NCBI RefSeq assembly: GCF_000772045.1
Contig: NZ_CP009754.1
Coordinates: 5,332,001-5,396,000, forward strand
Length of the DNA: 64,000 nucleotides
Origin: Streptomyces sp. CCM_MD2014
GTDB taxonomy: Bacteria; Actinomycetota; Actinomycetes; Streptomycetales; Streptomycetaceae
Reading direction: 5' to 3'
Position 1 is the stretch's first letter. Each line of letters opens with the position of its first letter. The translations under genes and the position numbers were made by a program. This document shows, one piece after another, positions 26,886 through 36,218 of the stretch. The notes under the pieces were generated by a model that ran no database searches, was not told where the DNA came from, and saw only the letters and a program-made list of their open reading frames with translations.

Positions 26886-28244
26886 TCAGCCCACCGCCTC
26901 CGCCCGGTCCCGCTCCCCTCGCGACCCGCGCACCGGCAGGGGCGCCCGGCCGCCGGCCCGCGCCACCGGCTCCAGCAGCAGCGGCACCCCCACCACCGGC
27001 AGCAGCCACGCCAGCACGATCAGCCGCTCCCCCCAGATGTTGATGTCCGGATGCCCGGCCTGCGTGAGGATCCCGGTGAACGCCGCCGCGACCAGGAAGC
27101 CGCCGACCGCGCCCCCGCGCCGCAGCGCGCCCCACGCCCCGGCACCCAGCGCCGCGGCGAACAGCGGCTGCCAGGCCTGCCTGCGCAGCCATTCCACCCA
27201 GAAGTTGCCCTGCAACTGCCAGAACTCCGGCCACGGATGCTTCCGGTCGGGACGGTTGAAGTGGCCGGTGAGCAGGTCCTGGAGGCTGTCCGTCTCGGAG
27301 GGGTAGTGCAGCAGCCGTGCCAGCAGCAGGGTGACGGCCACGCCCGCCAGGCCCACGGCCGCGAGCGCCAGCACCTCCCGGGGCGCCGGACCGCCCCGCC
27401 CCTGTGCCCGTCGCCGGTGCCGCCGCAGGGCGATCGCCGCCCCCGCCGCCGCGAAGCACACGCCCAGGAACAGCGCCTGGGAGTGCTTCACCGTGAACAG
27501 GGCGAGCAGCGAACCGGCGACCAGCGCCAGCCCCGCCCGCGGCCGCCCGGCCCGCAGCACCAGCGCGCAGCCCCACACCGCCGCCAGGGTCAGCGCCATC
27601 AGCAGGCCCTCGGTCATCGGGCGCATCGCGGTCGTCCCGCACGGCAGCACGTAGTACAGCGCCTGGCCCGTCAGGGCGAGCGGCACCGGCACCGCCAGGG
27701 TGCGCAGGATCAGGAAGACCAGGACGCCGCCCGCGCACGCGATCACGACTCCCGCCGCCCACAGGCCCCACGTCACCCCGAAGGCCAGGACGAACGGCAC
27801 CAGGAACGCCGGGTAGCCGGGCCGCGCCTCGAAGATCGCCATGAAGCGCTCCGGCATGTACGGCACGGTGTGCCCGCCGGTCTGTCCGGCCGCCAGCCGC
27901 GGCCGGACCACCGCCCACTCCCGCTCGCGGCACTCGGCCGTCACCTCGTCGGTGGGGTCGGCGCGGTGGAAGCGGACCACGTGCACGCTCTGGTCCCGGC
28001 GGGCCCGCTCCGCCCGGCTCGCACACACGTAGTCGATGGTGGCCGTCGCCGCCGCGCGCTTGTCCTGGCCGGTCAGGCTCAGCGCGTACGACAGGTAGTT
28101 CTTGGTGTCGGGGGTGTCCCGGCCGGTGACGTTCGCGAGCTGGAGCGCGGCGAACACGGCGGCCAGGACCAGCACCCCCAGGAACCGGCCGCCCGGCCGG
28201 CTGCCGGGCCTCGTGCCGCCGGGCCTCGTGCCGCCGGGCCTCAT
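26886..28244 (-). CDS. Polytopic membrane protein, GT-C-like (hypothetical)
   Basis: Encodes 452 aa with about ten membrane segments. After the first (FLGVLVLAAVFAALQLANV) comes an extracytoplasmic loop of about 110 residues (DTPDTKNYLSYALSL ... EARPGYPAFLVPF). The D-T-P-D-T-KNY pattern after the first helix resembles the acidic loop of GT-C glycosyltransferases that use polyprenyl-phosphate sugars, but the assignment is not certain. The start is the ATG at 28244, overlapping the upstream stop (ATGA). The N-terminal codons include a 15-bp tandem repeat encoding GGTRP units. It is coupled to the adjacent GT2/CDP-glycerol fusion, so a joint role in wall-glycopolymer assembly is likely. Confidence 0.72.
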   Translation of the reverse strand: MRPGGTRPGGTRPGSRPGGRFLGVLVLAAVFAALQLANVTGRDTPDTKNYLSYALSLTGQDKRAAATATIDYVCASRAERARRDQSVHVVRFHRADPTDEVTAECREREWAVVRPRLAAGQTGGHTVPYMPERFMAIFEARPGYPAFLVPFVLAFGVTWGLWAAGVVIACAGGVLVFLILRTLAVPVPLALTGQALYYVLPCGTTAMRPMTEGLLMALTLAAVWGCALVLRAGRPRAGLALVAGSLLALFTVKHSQALFLGVCFAAAGAAIALRRHRRRAQGRGGPAPREVLALAAVGLAGVAVTLLLARLLHYPSETDSLQDLLTGHFNRPDRKHPWPEFWQLQGNFWVEWLRRQAWQPLFAAALGAGAWGALRRGGAVGGFLVAAAFTGILTQAGHPDINIWGERLIVLAWLLPVVGVPLLLEPVARAGGRAPLPVRGSRGERDRAEAVG

Positions 28245-30478
28245 GTGGAGGGCAGCAGGTCGCGTCCGGACGGGACGCCCCGGGCGCCGGGGACGCCCGA
28301 GGGCTCGGGACCGGGCATCGGCTCGCCCAGGAGCAGCGTCCGCACCACCCGCTCGGCGGCCCGGCCGTCCTCGTACTCGCAGTACCGCGCCCGGAAGGAC
28401 GCCCGCAGCCGCGCCGCCTCCTCGTCCCGCCACGCCCCGGACGCCAGCAGCCACGCCAGCTCCCGGTAGGAGCGCGAGACGTGCCCGGGCGCCTCCTCGG
28501 TGATGTCGAAGTACGCGCCGCGCGTCGCCGCGTACGGCCCCCAGTCGTCGGCGTGGATCAGGATCGGCCGGTCGAGGAGGACGTAGTCGAACATCAGCGC
28601 GGAGTAGTCGGTGATCAGCAGGTCGGAGGCGAGCATCAGATCCTCGACGTGCGGTTCGTCCGTCACGTCGACCACCACGCCCCGCCGGTGCAGCTCCGAC
28701 AGGCCGAGACCCCGCGCCGGGCCGGTGGCCAGAGAGGGGTGCAGCCGGACCAGCAGCGTGTGGTCCTCGCCGAGGTCGGCGGCGAGCCGGGCCACGTCCA
28801 GGCGTTCGACGAGCCCCCCGCGCCGGTACTCGCGACGGGTCGGCGCGTACAGCACGACGGTGTGGCCGTCGGGGACGCCGAGCCGCTCGCGGACCCGGTG
28901 GCCGTCCTCCGGACCGGCGTTCACCAGGACGTCGTTGCGCGGGCTGCCGGTGCGCGCGGACGTGAAGTGGCAGGGGTAGGCCCGCTCCCAGATCCGTTCC
29001 GCGTACCGGCCCGCGACCAGGCTGTGGTCCCAGCGGTCGGACCGGCGCAGCATCTGCGGCACGTCCAGGCCGAGCCGGGCGCCGGGCCTGCCCAGCAGAT
29101 CGACGCCCATGTACTTGAGCGGGGTGCCCTGGTGGGTGTGGATGTGGACGCTGCCCTCCCGCTTCGCCACCGTGCCCGGCCAGTTGACGTTGTTGACGAG
29201 GAACGCCGCCCGCTCGGTCACCCGCCGGTAGGCGGCGCTGCCCAGGAGCACGTGCTCGGTGCCCGGCGGCAGCAGGGCGGGGTCCGCCGCGCACTCCTCG
29301 TCCCGCACCACCCACACCCCGCGCAGGTGCGGGGCGTGCTCACGGGCCGCGCGGTGGATCGCCGCGGGGTCGCCGAGCACGCCCCGGTGGGAGAAGGCCG
29401 AGTACACGACGAGGTCCGGGTCCAGCGCCCGGCGGGGGAGCAGCCCGGCCGCGGCCCGGCGGGCCCGCCCGGCGGCCGTGCCGCGCGCCTGCCGGGTACG
29501 GCGCTCCAGCTCCCGGACCGCCCGCCCGGACTGCCGACGCAGCCGGTAGGCGGCGTACGACCCCTCCAGCACCCGGAGTTCGGCCGGGACCGCCGCGTCC
29601 TTCGGCCGGTACGCGCGGAACATCTGCGCCGTGCGGTGGAAGAACTCGGCCCGGTCGGACGGCGGCAGGCGGTCCGGCTTGGACAGGATGTCCAGGCAGT
29701 GCTCGCCCATCTTGGCGTGCAGGAACGCCCGCCACCGCTCCGCCAGCTCCGGGCGGGCGTCGAGGAAGGCGAAGACCCGCTCGTACTGCGCGTGGACGTC
29801 GAAGTGCTTGCGGCTGGTGGTGGACAGGATGTTGCCCTGGCGGCGCTGGCGGTAGTTCAGGCAGATCCGGTCCAGCGCGGCGATCCGCTGCGCGCTGAAC
29901 ATGACCGGGAAGGTCCAGGGCGTGTCCTCGTAGTAGCCCGGCGGGAAGGTGAAGCCCTCGTGGTCGACGAAGTCGCGGCGGTAGAGCTTGTTCCACACCA
30001 CCATCAGCAGGTCGAGGATCTCCGGGTGCCCGGCCGCCGTGAACGTGCCGTCGCCGGCCTCCGCGAGCACCCGGGCCAGGACGTTGCGCCGGGTACCGCC
30101 CCACCAGTAGGTGCGCGCGTAGTCGAAGACCAGCACGTCCGGATCGTCCGTCTCCGCCAGCCGGTCGGCCATCGCGCGCAGGGCGCCCGGGGTGAGGGAG
30201 TCGTCGCTGTCGAGGAAGAAGAGGTAGTCGCCGGTGGCGTGCGGCATCCCGGCGTTGCGGGCCCGGCCGAGGCCGACGTTCTCCTCCAGGTGCAGCACCC
30301 GCACCCGGTCGTCGCGGGCCGCGTACTCGTCCAGGATCGCCCCCGAACCGTCCGGGGAGCAGTCGTCGACGGCGATCACCTCGATGTCCCGGAAGGACTG
30401 GTCCAGGACCGAGTCGAGGCACTCGCGCAGGAAGCCCTGCACCTTGAAGCAGGGGACGATGACGCTGAAGCGGGGCAC
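28241..30478 (-). CDS. Bifunctional GT2 glycosyltransferase / CDP-glycerol glycerophosphotransferase
   Basis: Encodes 745 aa. The GT2 domain (residues 1-220) begins MPRFSVIVPCFKVQGFL, with VIAVDDCSPDGSG and an intact DSDD motif at 90-93; GYYEDTPWTFPV is the acceptor/ED motif. A basic linker follows, then Glyphos_transf (about 375-705): HIHTHQGTPLKYMG, SPRNDVLV, VVLYAPTRREYRRGG and LITDYSALMFDYVLLDRPILI. It should add both sugar and alditol-phosphate to a lipid-linked wall polymer. Six bases separate it from the next fusion gene upstream, and its stop overlaps the downstream membrane-protein gene, so all three are one operon. Confidence 0.92.
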   Translation of the reverse strand: MPRFSVIVPCFKVQGFLRECLDSVLDQSFRDIEVIAVDDCSPDGSGAILDEYAARDDRVRVLHLEENVGLGRARNAGMPHATGDYLFFLDSDDSLTPGALRAMADRLAETDDPDVLVFDYARTYWWGGTRRNVLARVLAEAGDGTFTAAGHPEILDLLMVVWNKLYRRDFVDHEGFTFPPGYYEDTPWTFPVMFSAQRIAALDRICLNYRQRRQGNILSTTSRKHFDVHAQYERVFAFLDARPELAERWRAFLHAKMGEHCLDILSKPDRLPPSDRAEFFHRTAQMFRAYRPKDAAVPAELRVLEGSYAAYRLRRQSGRAVRELERRTRQARGTAAGRARRAAAGLLPRRALDPDLVVYSAFSHRGVLGDPAAIHRAAREHAPHLRGVWVVRDEECAADPALLPPGTEHVLLGSAAYRRVTERAAFLVNNVNWPGTVAKREGSVHIHTHQGTPLKYMGVDLLGRPGARLGLDVPQMLRRSDRWDHSLVAGRYAERIWERAYPCHFTSARTGSPRNDVLVNAGPEDGHRVRERLGVPDGHTVVLYAPTRREYRRGGLVERLDVARLAADLGEDHTLLVRLHPSLATGPARGLGLSELHRRGVVVDVTDEPHVEDLMLASDLLITDYSALMFDYVLLDRPILIHADDWGPYAATRGAYFDITEEAPGHVSRSYRELAWLLASGAWRDEEAARLRASFRARYCEYEDGRAAERVVRTLLLGEPMPGPEPSGVPGARGVPSGRDLLPST

Positions 30479-30484
30479 GGCGGG

Positions 30485-32704
30485 TCAGCTCCTTACGAGG
30501 CTCTCGTGGGGGGCGGCGGCGGGCGCCGGGACGCGGTCCGTGAGCGGGGTCACGGGCGGCAGCGCCTCGGGCGGCTCGCCGAGCAGCACCCGGCGCACGA
30601 CGCGCTCGGCGGCCCGCCCGTCGTCGAACTCGCAGAACCGCTCCCGGAACGCCGCCCGCAGCGCCGTCGACTCCGGGCCCGCGTAGGTGCCGTCGGCGAA
30701 CACGCGGGCCAGTTCCTCCGGGGTACGCGCCACCGGTCCGGGCGGGGCCGCCATGAGGTCGAAGTAGACGCCGCGGGTCTCCCGGTAGACGTCCCAGTCG
30801 TCGGCGTACACGACGATCGGACGGTCCAGGTTGGCGTAGTCGAACATGATGGACGAGTAGTCCGTGATCAGCGCGTCCGCGGCCAGGCACACGTCCTCCG
30901 AGGAGCGGTGCGCGGTCACGTCGAGGACCCGGCCGGTGCGCTCCCGCTTCCCGCCCCGGTCGTAGAAGTAGTGGGCGCGCAGCAGCACGACCACGTCCTC
31001 GCCGGCCGCCTCGCAGAACGCCTCCAGGTCCAGGGCGCCCGCGCCGAACCCGGTCTCGTAGTCCCGGTGCGTGGGCGCGTACAGGACCGCCGTCTTGCCC
31101 TGCGGGACGCCCAGTTCGCGCCGGACGCGGGCGACGTCCTCGGTGGTGGCCGTGCAGTAGACGTCGTTGCGCGGGTAGCCGTACTCCAGGTGCTCGTAGG
31201 AGCCGGGGAAGGCCCGCTCCCACATCCGGGTGGAGTGCCGGTTGGCGGACAGGTTGTAGTCCCAGCGGTCCACGCGGCCCAGCAGCTTGGTGAAGCTGCC
31301 GGTGGCGGCCGCCACCACCGGGTACGGCGACTGGTCCACGCCCATCGTCTTCAGCGGCGTGCCGTGCTGCGTCTGCACGTGCACGCTGCCGGGGCGCTTG
31401 ACGACGCCCTCGGCGAAGTTGGCGTTGTTCACCAGGTACTTGGCGCGGGCCAGCACCTCCCAGTACCGGTGGCTGCCGATGACGGCGTGGTCGACGCCCG
31501 CCGGGAGCGTGTGCGCCTGGTCCGGCTCGACCAGGAACACCGACTTCAGGTGCGGGGCGAGTTCGCGGGCCTTGGCGTGGATCGCCGCCGGGTTGCAGGC
31601 GTAGCCGCGGCCCCAGTAGGCGCAGTACACGACGAGGTCCGGATCCAGCGGTCGGCGCAGGTGGCGGCGGTAGCGCAGCCGGGTGCGCAGTCCCCGCGGC
31701 CACGGCAGGCGGCCGAGGACGCCGGTCGCGGCCCGGTTGGCGGCGCGCAGGGCGCGGAAGCCGGCGTACGAGCCCGACGCCAGCAGCCGGTGCTGCACGC
31801 CGAGCCGCCCGCCCGGCGGCCGGAAGCCCGCGGGGCGATGGCGCCGGTACAGACGGCTCGCCCGGCGGTAGAAGGCGCGGCGCCCCCGCCCGGTCAGGCG
31901 CCGGGGGTGGGAGGCCGTCTTCAGGACCTGCGCGAAGAGCTGCTCGAACAGCGGGCCGAACCGCGCGGGCGGCAGGCCCCGTTCCGCGGCGTAGGTCAGC
32001 GCCAGCTCGGTCTGGTCGAGCAGGTCCGCGTGGTGCTCGCCGGGCAGGTTCAGCCGGTTGCCCTGGCGCCGCACCCGGTGCCGTACGACCACGGAGCGCA
32101 GCACCGCCACGCGCTCGGCGCGCACCGCGACGCGGGCGCCGAAGCCGACGTCCGTGAAGTGCCCGTCGGTGAAGTCCAGTCCGCGCTCGGCGAGGAAGGT
32201 GCGCCGGTGCACCGCGCTCCACGCCGGCAGGTGCACGCCGGTCAGGTGCGGCGCGCGGTCGGGGGAGAAGGCGCCGTCCGGGGCCTTGGCCAGCAGCGGG
32301 GCGGCCGGGTTGGTGGTCTCGCCCTCCCACCAGGGCACGCGCACGTACTCGCAGTACAGGACGTCCACGCCGCCGGTGTCCGCGAGGCGCGCGTCCAGCG
32401 CCGCCAGCGCGCCCGGCACGAGCACGTCGTCGCCGTCGAGGAACAGCAGGTACGCGCCGGTCGCCGCCCGCATCCCGGCGTTGCGCGCGCCGGCCAGACC
32501 GGCCGACGGCGGCGAGTGCACCGGCGTCACCCGGGAGTCCCGCTCGGCGTGCTCCCCGGCGACGTCCGCCGCGGCGCGGTCCGGCCCGTCGCAGACCGGG
32601 ATCAGCTCGAAGTCGCCGAAGGACTGGCCGAGGACCGAGTCCAGGGCCTGGGAGAGCCGCCCCGCGACCCCATGGGACGGGACGATGATGCTGAAGCGGG
32701 GCAT
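30485..32704 (-). CDS. Bifunctional GT2 glycosyltransferase / CDP-glycerol glycerophosphotransferase
   Basis: Encodes 739 aa. The GT2 domain starts MPRFSIIVPSHGVAGRL and carries the DGDD motif in LLFLDGDDVL (near residue 95). It is more divergent than its neighbours: VCDGPDRAAAD replaces the usual DDCSPDG. The Glyphos_transf part (about 370-700) includes HVQTQHGTPLKTMG, YPRNDVYC, VLYAPTHRDYETGF and LITDYSSIMFDYANLDRPIV, very close to the fusion at 17.3-19.5 kb, so these two are likely paralogues. The start at 32704 has AAAGAG-type signals; a 145-bp gap with a strong hairpin separates it from the upstream fusion gene. Confidence 0.92.
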   Translation of the reverse strand: MPRFSIIVPSHGVAGRLSQALDSVLGQSFGDFELIPVCDGPDRAAADVAGEHAERDSRVTPVHSPPSAGLAGARNAGMRAATGAYLLFLDGDDVLVPGALAALDARLADTGGVDVLYCEYVRVPWWEGETTNPAAPLLAKAPDGAFSPDRAPHLTGVHLPAWSAVHRRTFLAERGLDFTDGHFTDVGFGARVAVRAERVAVLRSVVVRHRVRRQGNRLNLPGEHHADLLDQTELALTYAAERGLPPARFGPLFEQLFAQVLKTASHPRRLTGRGRRAFYRRASRLYRRHRPAGFRPPGGRLGVQHRLLASGSYAGFRALRAANRAATGVLGRLPWPRGLRTRLRYRRHLRRPLDPDLVVYCAYWGRGYACNPAAIHAKARELAPHLKSVFLVEPDQAHTLPAGVDHAVIGSHRYWEVLARAKYLVNNANFAEGVVKRPGSVHVQTQHGTPLKTMGVDQSPYPVVAAATGSFTKLLGRVDRWDYNLSANRHSTRMWERAFPGSYEHLEYGYPRNDVYCTATTEDVARVRRELGVPQGKTAVLYAPTHRDYETGFGAGALDLEAFCEAAGEDVVVLLRAHYFYDRGGKRERTGRVLDVTAHRSSEDVCLAADALITDYSSIMFDYANLDRPIVVYADDWDVYRETRGVYFDLMAAPPGPVARTPEELARVFADGTYAGPESTALRAAFRERFCEFDDGRAAERVVRRVLLGEPPEALPPVTPLTDRVPAPAAAPHESLVRS

Positions 32705-32768
32705 ACTGCTCTTTCTCTTCTTTCGTTCGTGGTCCCGGCAGGCCGCGACGGCGGCCCCGGCCGCCCCG

Positions 32769-32791
32769 CCGGCCGCCACGTGGGCGGCCGG
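32769..32791 (-). terminator. Intercistronic hairpin between two wall-polymer genes
   Basis: CCGGCCGCC (32769-32777) pairs with GGCGGCCGG (32783-32791) around a 5-base loop. It lies in the 145-bp gap between the fusion genes and could be a terminator, attenuator or mRNA-stability element. Confidence 0.45.
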
Positions 32792-32849
32792 GACGGAGTG
32801 GGCCGCGACGAGCTGCGGGACATGGGAACTCCCGGTGGACAAACGGCGG

Positions 32850-35147
32850 TCAGAGGCTGTCGGTGACGGTCCGGGGCCCCGCCGGTTGCGGCACCGTCGC
32901 CAGCGGGGTGCGGGCGAGCAGGGCCGCGGCCGAGGGCGCCGCGCGGCGCTCGGCGAGCGGCACGACCGGCGGCAGGTCGCTGTCGCCCAGGACGATCCGG
33001 CGTACGACGCGGTCGGCGGCGCGGCCGTCGTCGTAGGGGCAGAACCGCTCGCGGAAGGCGGCCCGCAGCCGGGCCGTCCGGGCACTGTGCCAGTCGCCGC
33101 TCGCGAAGACGCCGATCAGCTCGTCCTCGTCCCGGGCGATCGCGCCCGGCGGAAAGGAACGCAGATCGACGTAGGTGCCGCGGACCGCCTCGTAGGCCTG
33201 GGGCTCGTCGGCGTGGATCACGATCGGGCGGTCCAGGCCCGCGCAGTCGAACATCAGGGACGAGTAGTCGGTGACCAGGGCGTCCGAGGCCAGGCAGAGC
33301 GACTCCACGTGCGGGTGGTCGCTGACGTCCAGCACCCGGCCGGCGGAGACGGCGAGCGGGCCGCCGTGGGCGGGGTGGGCGCGGGCCAGCACCATGAAGC
33401 GCGGGCCCAGCCGGCGCACGACGCGCTCCAGGTCCAGGGCGGAGCGCTGGGTGCGCCGGTAGTCCCGGTGGGTGGGGGCGTACAGGATCGCGACCGTGCC
33501 CTCGGGGATGCCGAGGGTCTCGCGCAGCCGGGCCACGTCCGCCGCCGTCGCCCGCTGGAGGACGTCGGTGCGCGGCTGCCCGTGCTCCAGGGTGGTCCAG
33601 CCGCCGGGGTGGACGCGTTCCCAGGTCAGCGTGGAGTGGCGGTTGGCGGAGACCACGTAGTCCCACGTGTCGACCTCGCGCAGCAGCCGGGCGAAGTCCG
33701 TGCCGCGCGCGGCGCCGGGGCGCTCCTGGAGGTCCAGGCCCATGTGCTTGAGCGGCGTCCCGGCCTGTGTCTGCACCAGGACCTGGCCCCGGCGCCTGAC
33801 CAGACCGGGGCCGAAGGCCGCGTCGCACACCAGGTAGCGGGAGCGGGCCAGGGCCGTCCAGTGGGCGGCCGTGCCCGGCGTCAGGCGGCGGGTGCCGGGC
33901 GGCACGGTGTGGTGGTGCACGGGGTCGGCGGCCCACGCCGTGCGCACGTGCGGGGCGAGCCGGCGGAACGCCTCCTCCAGCGCGCCCGGGTCGCGGCCGT
34001 ACCCCCGGTGGCCCTCGACGGCGAAGACGGCGCGGTCGGCGCGCAGCGGAAGGCAGCGCTGGACGCGGTAGTGCAGGCGCAGGGCGCCGGTACGGGCGGC
34101 GCGCAGCAGGCCCGCGGCGATGCTCGCCGTACGGCGGCGCAGGGCCGATGCCAGGCGCAGGGCGGCGTAGGTGCGGCGCAGGCCCAGGCGGAGCAGGGCG
34201 TGGCGGAGGCGCACGGGCAGCGGGGCGGGGGCGCCGGGGACCCGGTAGCGGCGGCAGTGGACGCGGGCCCGGCGCAGGAACTCGGCGCGCAGGGAGCGCG
34301 GGAGGCGGTCGGGGCGGGTGTACACCGTCGTCAGGTGGTCGGCCATGCGGCGGTACAGGAGGGGCCGCCAGCGGGCCAGCTCCCGGCGCGCCTCCGGGTG
34401 CGACTGCGCGCGCGCGTCCAGGAACGCGAAGACGCGGTCGTACTGCGCGAAGACGTCCAGATGCCGTTCGCTCGGTGTGCCGAGGATGCTGCCCCGGCGC
34501 CGCTGCCGGTAGTGCACGCAGACCCGGTCCAGGGTGGCGACGGACCCAGCCGCCATCAGGACCGGGTACGTCCACGGGGTGTCCTCGTAGTAGCCCGGCG
34601 GGAAGGCGAGGCCCTCGCGCTCGGCGAACTCCCGCCGCACCGCCTTGTTCCAGGCCACCATCAGCAGCTTCAGCAGCCCCGGCCGGTCGGCGAGCCGGAA
34701 CGGCGCCGGGCCCTGCTCGGTGAGGTGCGCGGCGGCCTGGTTGCGGACCGTCTCGCCGGTCCAGTACGTGCGCGCGTAGTCGTAGACCAGGACGTCCGGC
34801 TCGCCGGTCTCCTTGATCCGGTCGGCGATGCCGCGCAGCGCGTGCGGGGTGAGGGTGTCGTCGCCGTCGAGAAAGACCAGGTAGTCGCCGCCCGCCCGTT
34901 CCATCCCGGCGTTGCGGGCGGGGCCCAGGCCCTCGTTGCGCGGCAGGCGTACGACGCGGACGCGCGGGTCCAGGGCCGCGAACTCGTCGGCGATCGCGCC
35001 GCAGGCGTCCGGCGAGCAGTCGTCGACCACGATCACCTCGAAGTCCGGGTACGACTGGGCCAGCACCGACTCCAGGCACGCGTGCAGATACGCCTGCACC
35101 TGGTACGCGGGAACGATGACACTGAACCGGGGCACGGGGACATCCAT
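32850..35147 (-). CDS. Bifunctional GT2 glycosyltransferase / CDP-glycerol glycerophosphotransferase
   Basis: Encodes 765 aa from the ATG at 35147. A GTG four codons on (35135) would give VPRFSVIVPAYQVQAYL, matching the start of the neighbouring paralogues, and may be the true start. The GT2 domain has VIVVDDCSPDACG, the DGDD motif in YLVFLDGDDTL and GYYEDTPWTYPV. The Glyphos_transf part shows LVQTQAGTPLKHMG, VAILYAPTHRDYRRT and LVTDYSSLMFDCAGLDRPIV; QPRTDV replaces the YPRNDV motif of the others. It is the first gene of the second wall-polymer locus. Confidence 0.9.
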   Translation of the reverse strand: MDVPVPRFSVIVPAYQVQAYLHACLESVLAQSYPDFEVIVVDDCSPDACGAIADEFAALDPRVRVVRLPRNEGLGPARNAGMERAGGDYLVFLDGDDTLTPHALRGIADRIKETGEPDVLVYDYARTYWTGETVRNQAAAHLTEQGPAPFRLADRPGLLKLLMVAWNKAVRREFAEREGLAFPPGYYEDTPWTYPVLMAAGSVATLDRVCVHYRQRRRGSILGTPSERHLDVFAQYDRVFAFLDARAQSHPEARRELARWRPLLYRRMADHLTTVYTRPDRLPRSLRAEFLRRARVHCRRYRVPGAPAPLPVRLRHALLRLGLRRTYAALRLASALRRRTASIAAGLLRAARTGALRLHYRVQRCLPLRADRAVFAVEGHRGYGRDPGALEEAFRRLAPHVRTAWAADPVHHHTVPPGTRRLTPGTAAHWTALARSRYLVCDAAFGPGLVRRRGQVLVQTQAGTPLKHMGLDLQERPGAARGTDFARLLREVDTWDYVVSANRHSTLTWERVHPGGWTTLEHGQPRTDVLQRATAADVARLRETLGIPEGTVAILYAPTHRDYRRTQRSALDLERVVRRLGPRFMVLARAHPAHGGPLAVSAGRVLDVSDHPHVESLCLASDALVTDYSSLMFDCAGLDRPIVIHADEPQAYEAVRGTYVDLRSFPPGAIARDEDELIGVFASGDWHSARTARLRAAFRERFCPYDDGRAADRVVRRIVLGDSDLPPVVPLAERRAAPSAAALLARTPLATVPQPAGPRTVTDSL

Positions 35148-35248
35148 GGGTCGGCGGGATCGGCGCGGGCGTTCTGCCCGGCAACGGCCGCCGACGCGAC
35201 TTGGTTACGGTCCCCGGGGCATTCGGGGGACGTTGTGCCCGTACGGAT

Positions 35249-35281
35249 GAGGGGGCGGGCCGGAGACCGGCCGGCCCCCTC
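35249..35281 (-). terminator. Terminator of the sugar ABC transporter operon
   Basis: A 15-bp stem with one mismatch (GAGGGGGCGGGCCGG against CCGGCCGGCCCCCTC) has a 3-base loop. It lies 19 bp past the stop of the MalG-like gene on the minus strand. Confidence 0.8.
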
Positions 35282-35300
35282 AAGGGTGGCTTCGCGGCGG

Positions 35301-36218
35301 CTACTTGACGGCGCCCGCCATGACGCCGGAGACGAACTGCCGCTGGAAGGCGAAGAACACGGCCAGCGGGATCACCATGGAGATGAACGCCCCCGGTGCC
35401 AGCACGTCGATGTTGTTGCCGAACTGCCGTACCTGGGTCTGCAGGGCGACCGTGATCGGCTGGCTCCCGGAGTCCGAGAAGATCAGCGCGACCAGCATGT
35501 CGTTCCACACCCACAGGAACTGGAAGATGCCCAGGCTCGCGATCGCGGGCCCGCCGAGCGGCATCACCACCCGTGCGAACAGCCGCAGTTCGCCCGCCCC
35601 GTCCAGCCGGGCGGCCTCCAGCAGCTCCCTCGGGATCTCCGCGAAGAAGTTCCGCAGCAGGAACACCGCGAAGGGCAGGCCGAAACCGACGTGGAAGAGG
35701 ATCACGCCGATCATCGAACCGAACAGGCCGATCTTGCCGAAGAGTTCGGCGATCGGGATCAGGGCCACCTGCACCGGCACGACGAGCAGCCCGACCACGG
35801 CCAGAAACCACCAGTCGCGGCCCGGGAAGTCCATCCACGCGAACGCGTACCCGGCCAGCGCCCCGATGACCACGACCAGGACGGTCGCGGGGACGGTGAT
35901 CAGCGCGGTGTTGAGGAGGGACGAGGTGATGTCGCCGTTCTTCAGCAGCTCCTCGTAGCTCTGGAAGGTGAGCTGCGAGGGCTCGGTGAAGACCTTCCAC
36001 CAGCCGCTCGCCGCCATGTCCTGGGGCGTGCGCAGCGAGGACAGCAGCAACCCGATGGTGGGGACCAGCCAGAACAGGCCCACCACGATCAGGAACACCC
36101 GGACGAGCCCGCCGCTGACGGCCTCGGCGAGCCGGGACCCGAGAGACTGCTTCGCCACGACGGCCGTCCCGGGCGGCTGTGCGGCCGCCGTGGTGAGGGA
36201 ATCCGCCTGAGCGGTCAT
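35301..36218 (-). CDS. Sugar ABC transporter permease (MalG/AglG-like)
   Basis: Encodes 305 aa with six membrane segments. The ATPase-coupling EAA motif is EIPRELLEAARLDGAGE, followed by FARVVMPLGGPAIAS. The ending QRQFVSGVMAGAVK is typical of MalG-type permeases. Together with the MalF-like partner it forms the membrane channel of a carbohydrate uptake system. The start ATG overlaps the TGA of the MalF-like gene (ATGA), so the two are translationally coupled. The similarity of the binding protein suggests alpha-glucosides, but the substrate is not proven. Confidence 0.93.
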   Translation of the reverse strand: MTAQADSLTTAAAQPPGTAVVAKQSLGSRLAEAVSGGLVRVFLIVVGLFWLVPTIGLLLSSLRTPQDMAASGWWKVFTEPSQLTFQSYEELLKNGDITSSLLNTALITVPATVLVVVIGALAGYAFAWMDFPGRDWWFLAVVGLLVVPVQVALIPIAELFGKIGLFGSMIGVILFHVGFGLPFAVFLLRNFFAEIPRELLEAARLDGAGELRLFARVVMPLGGPAIASLGIFQFLWVWNDMLVALIFSDSGSQPITVALQTQVRQFGNNIDVLAPGAFISMVIPLAVFFAFQRQFVSGVMAGAVK

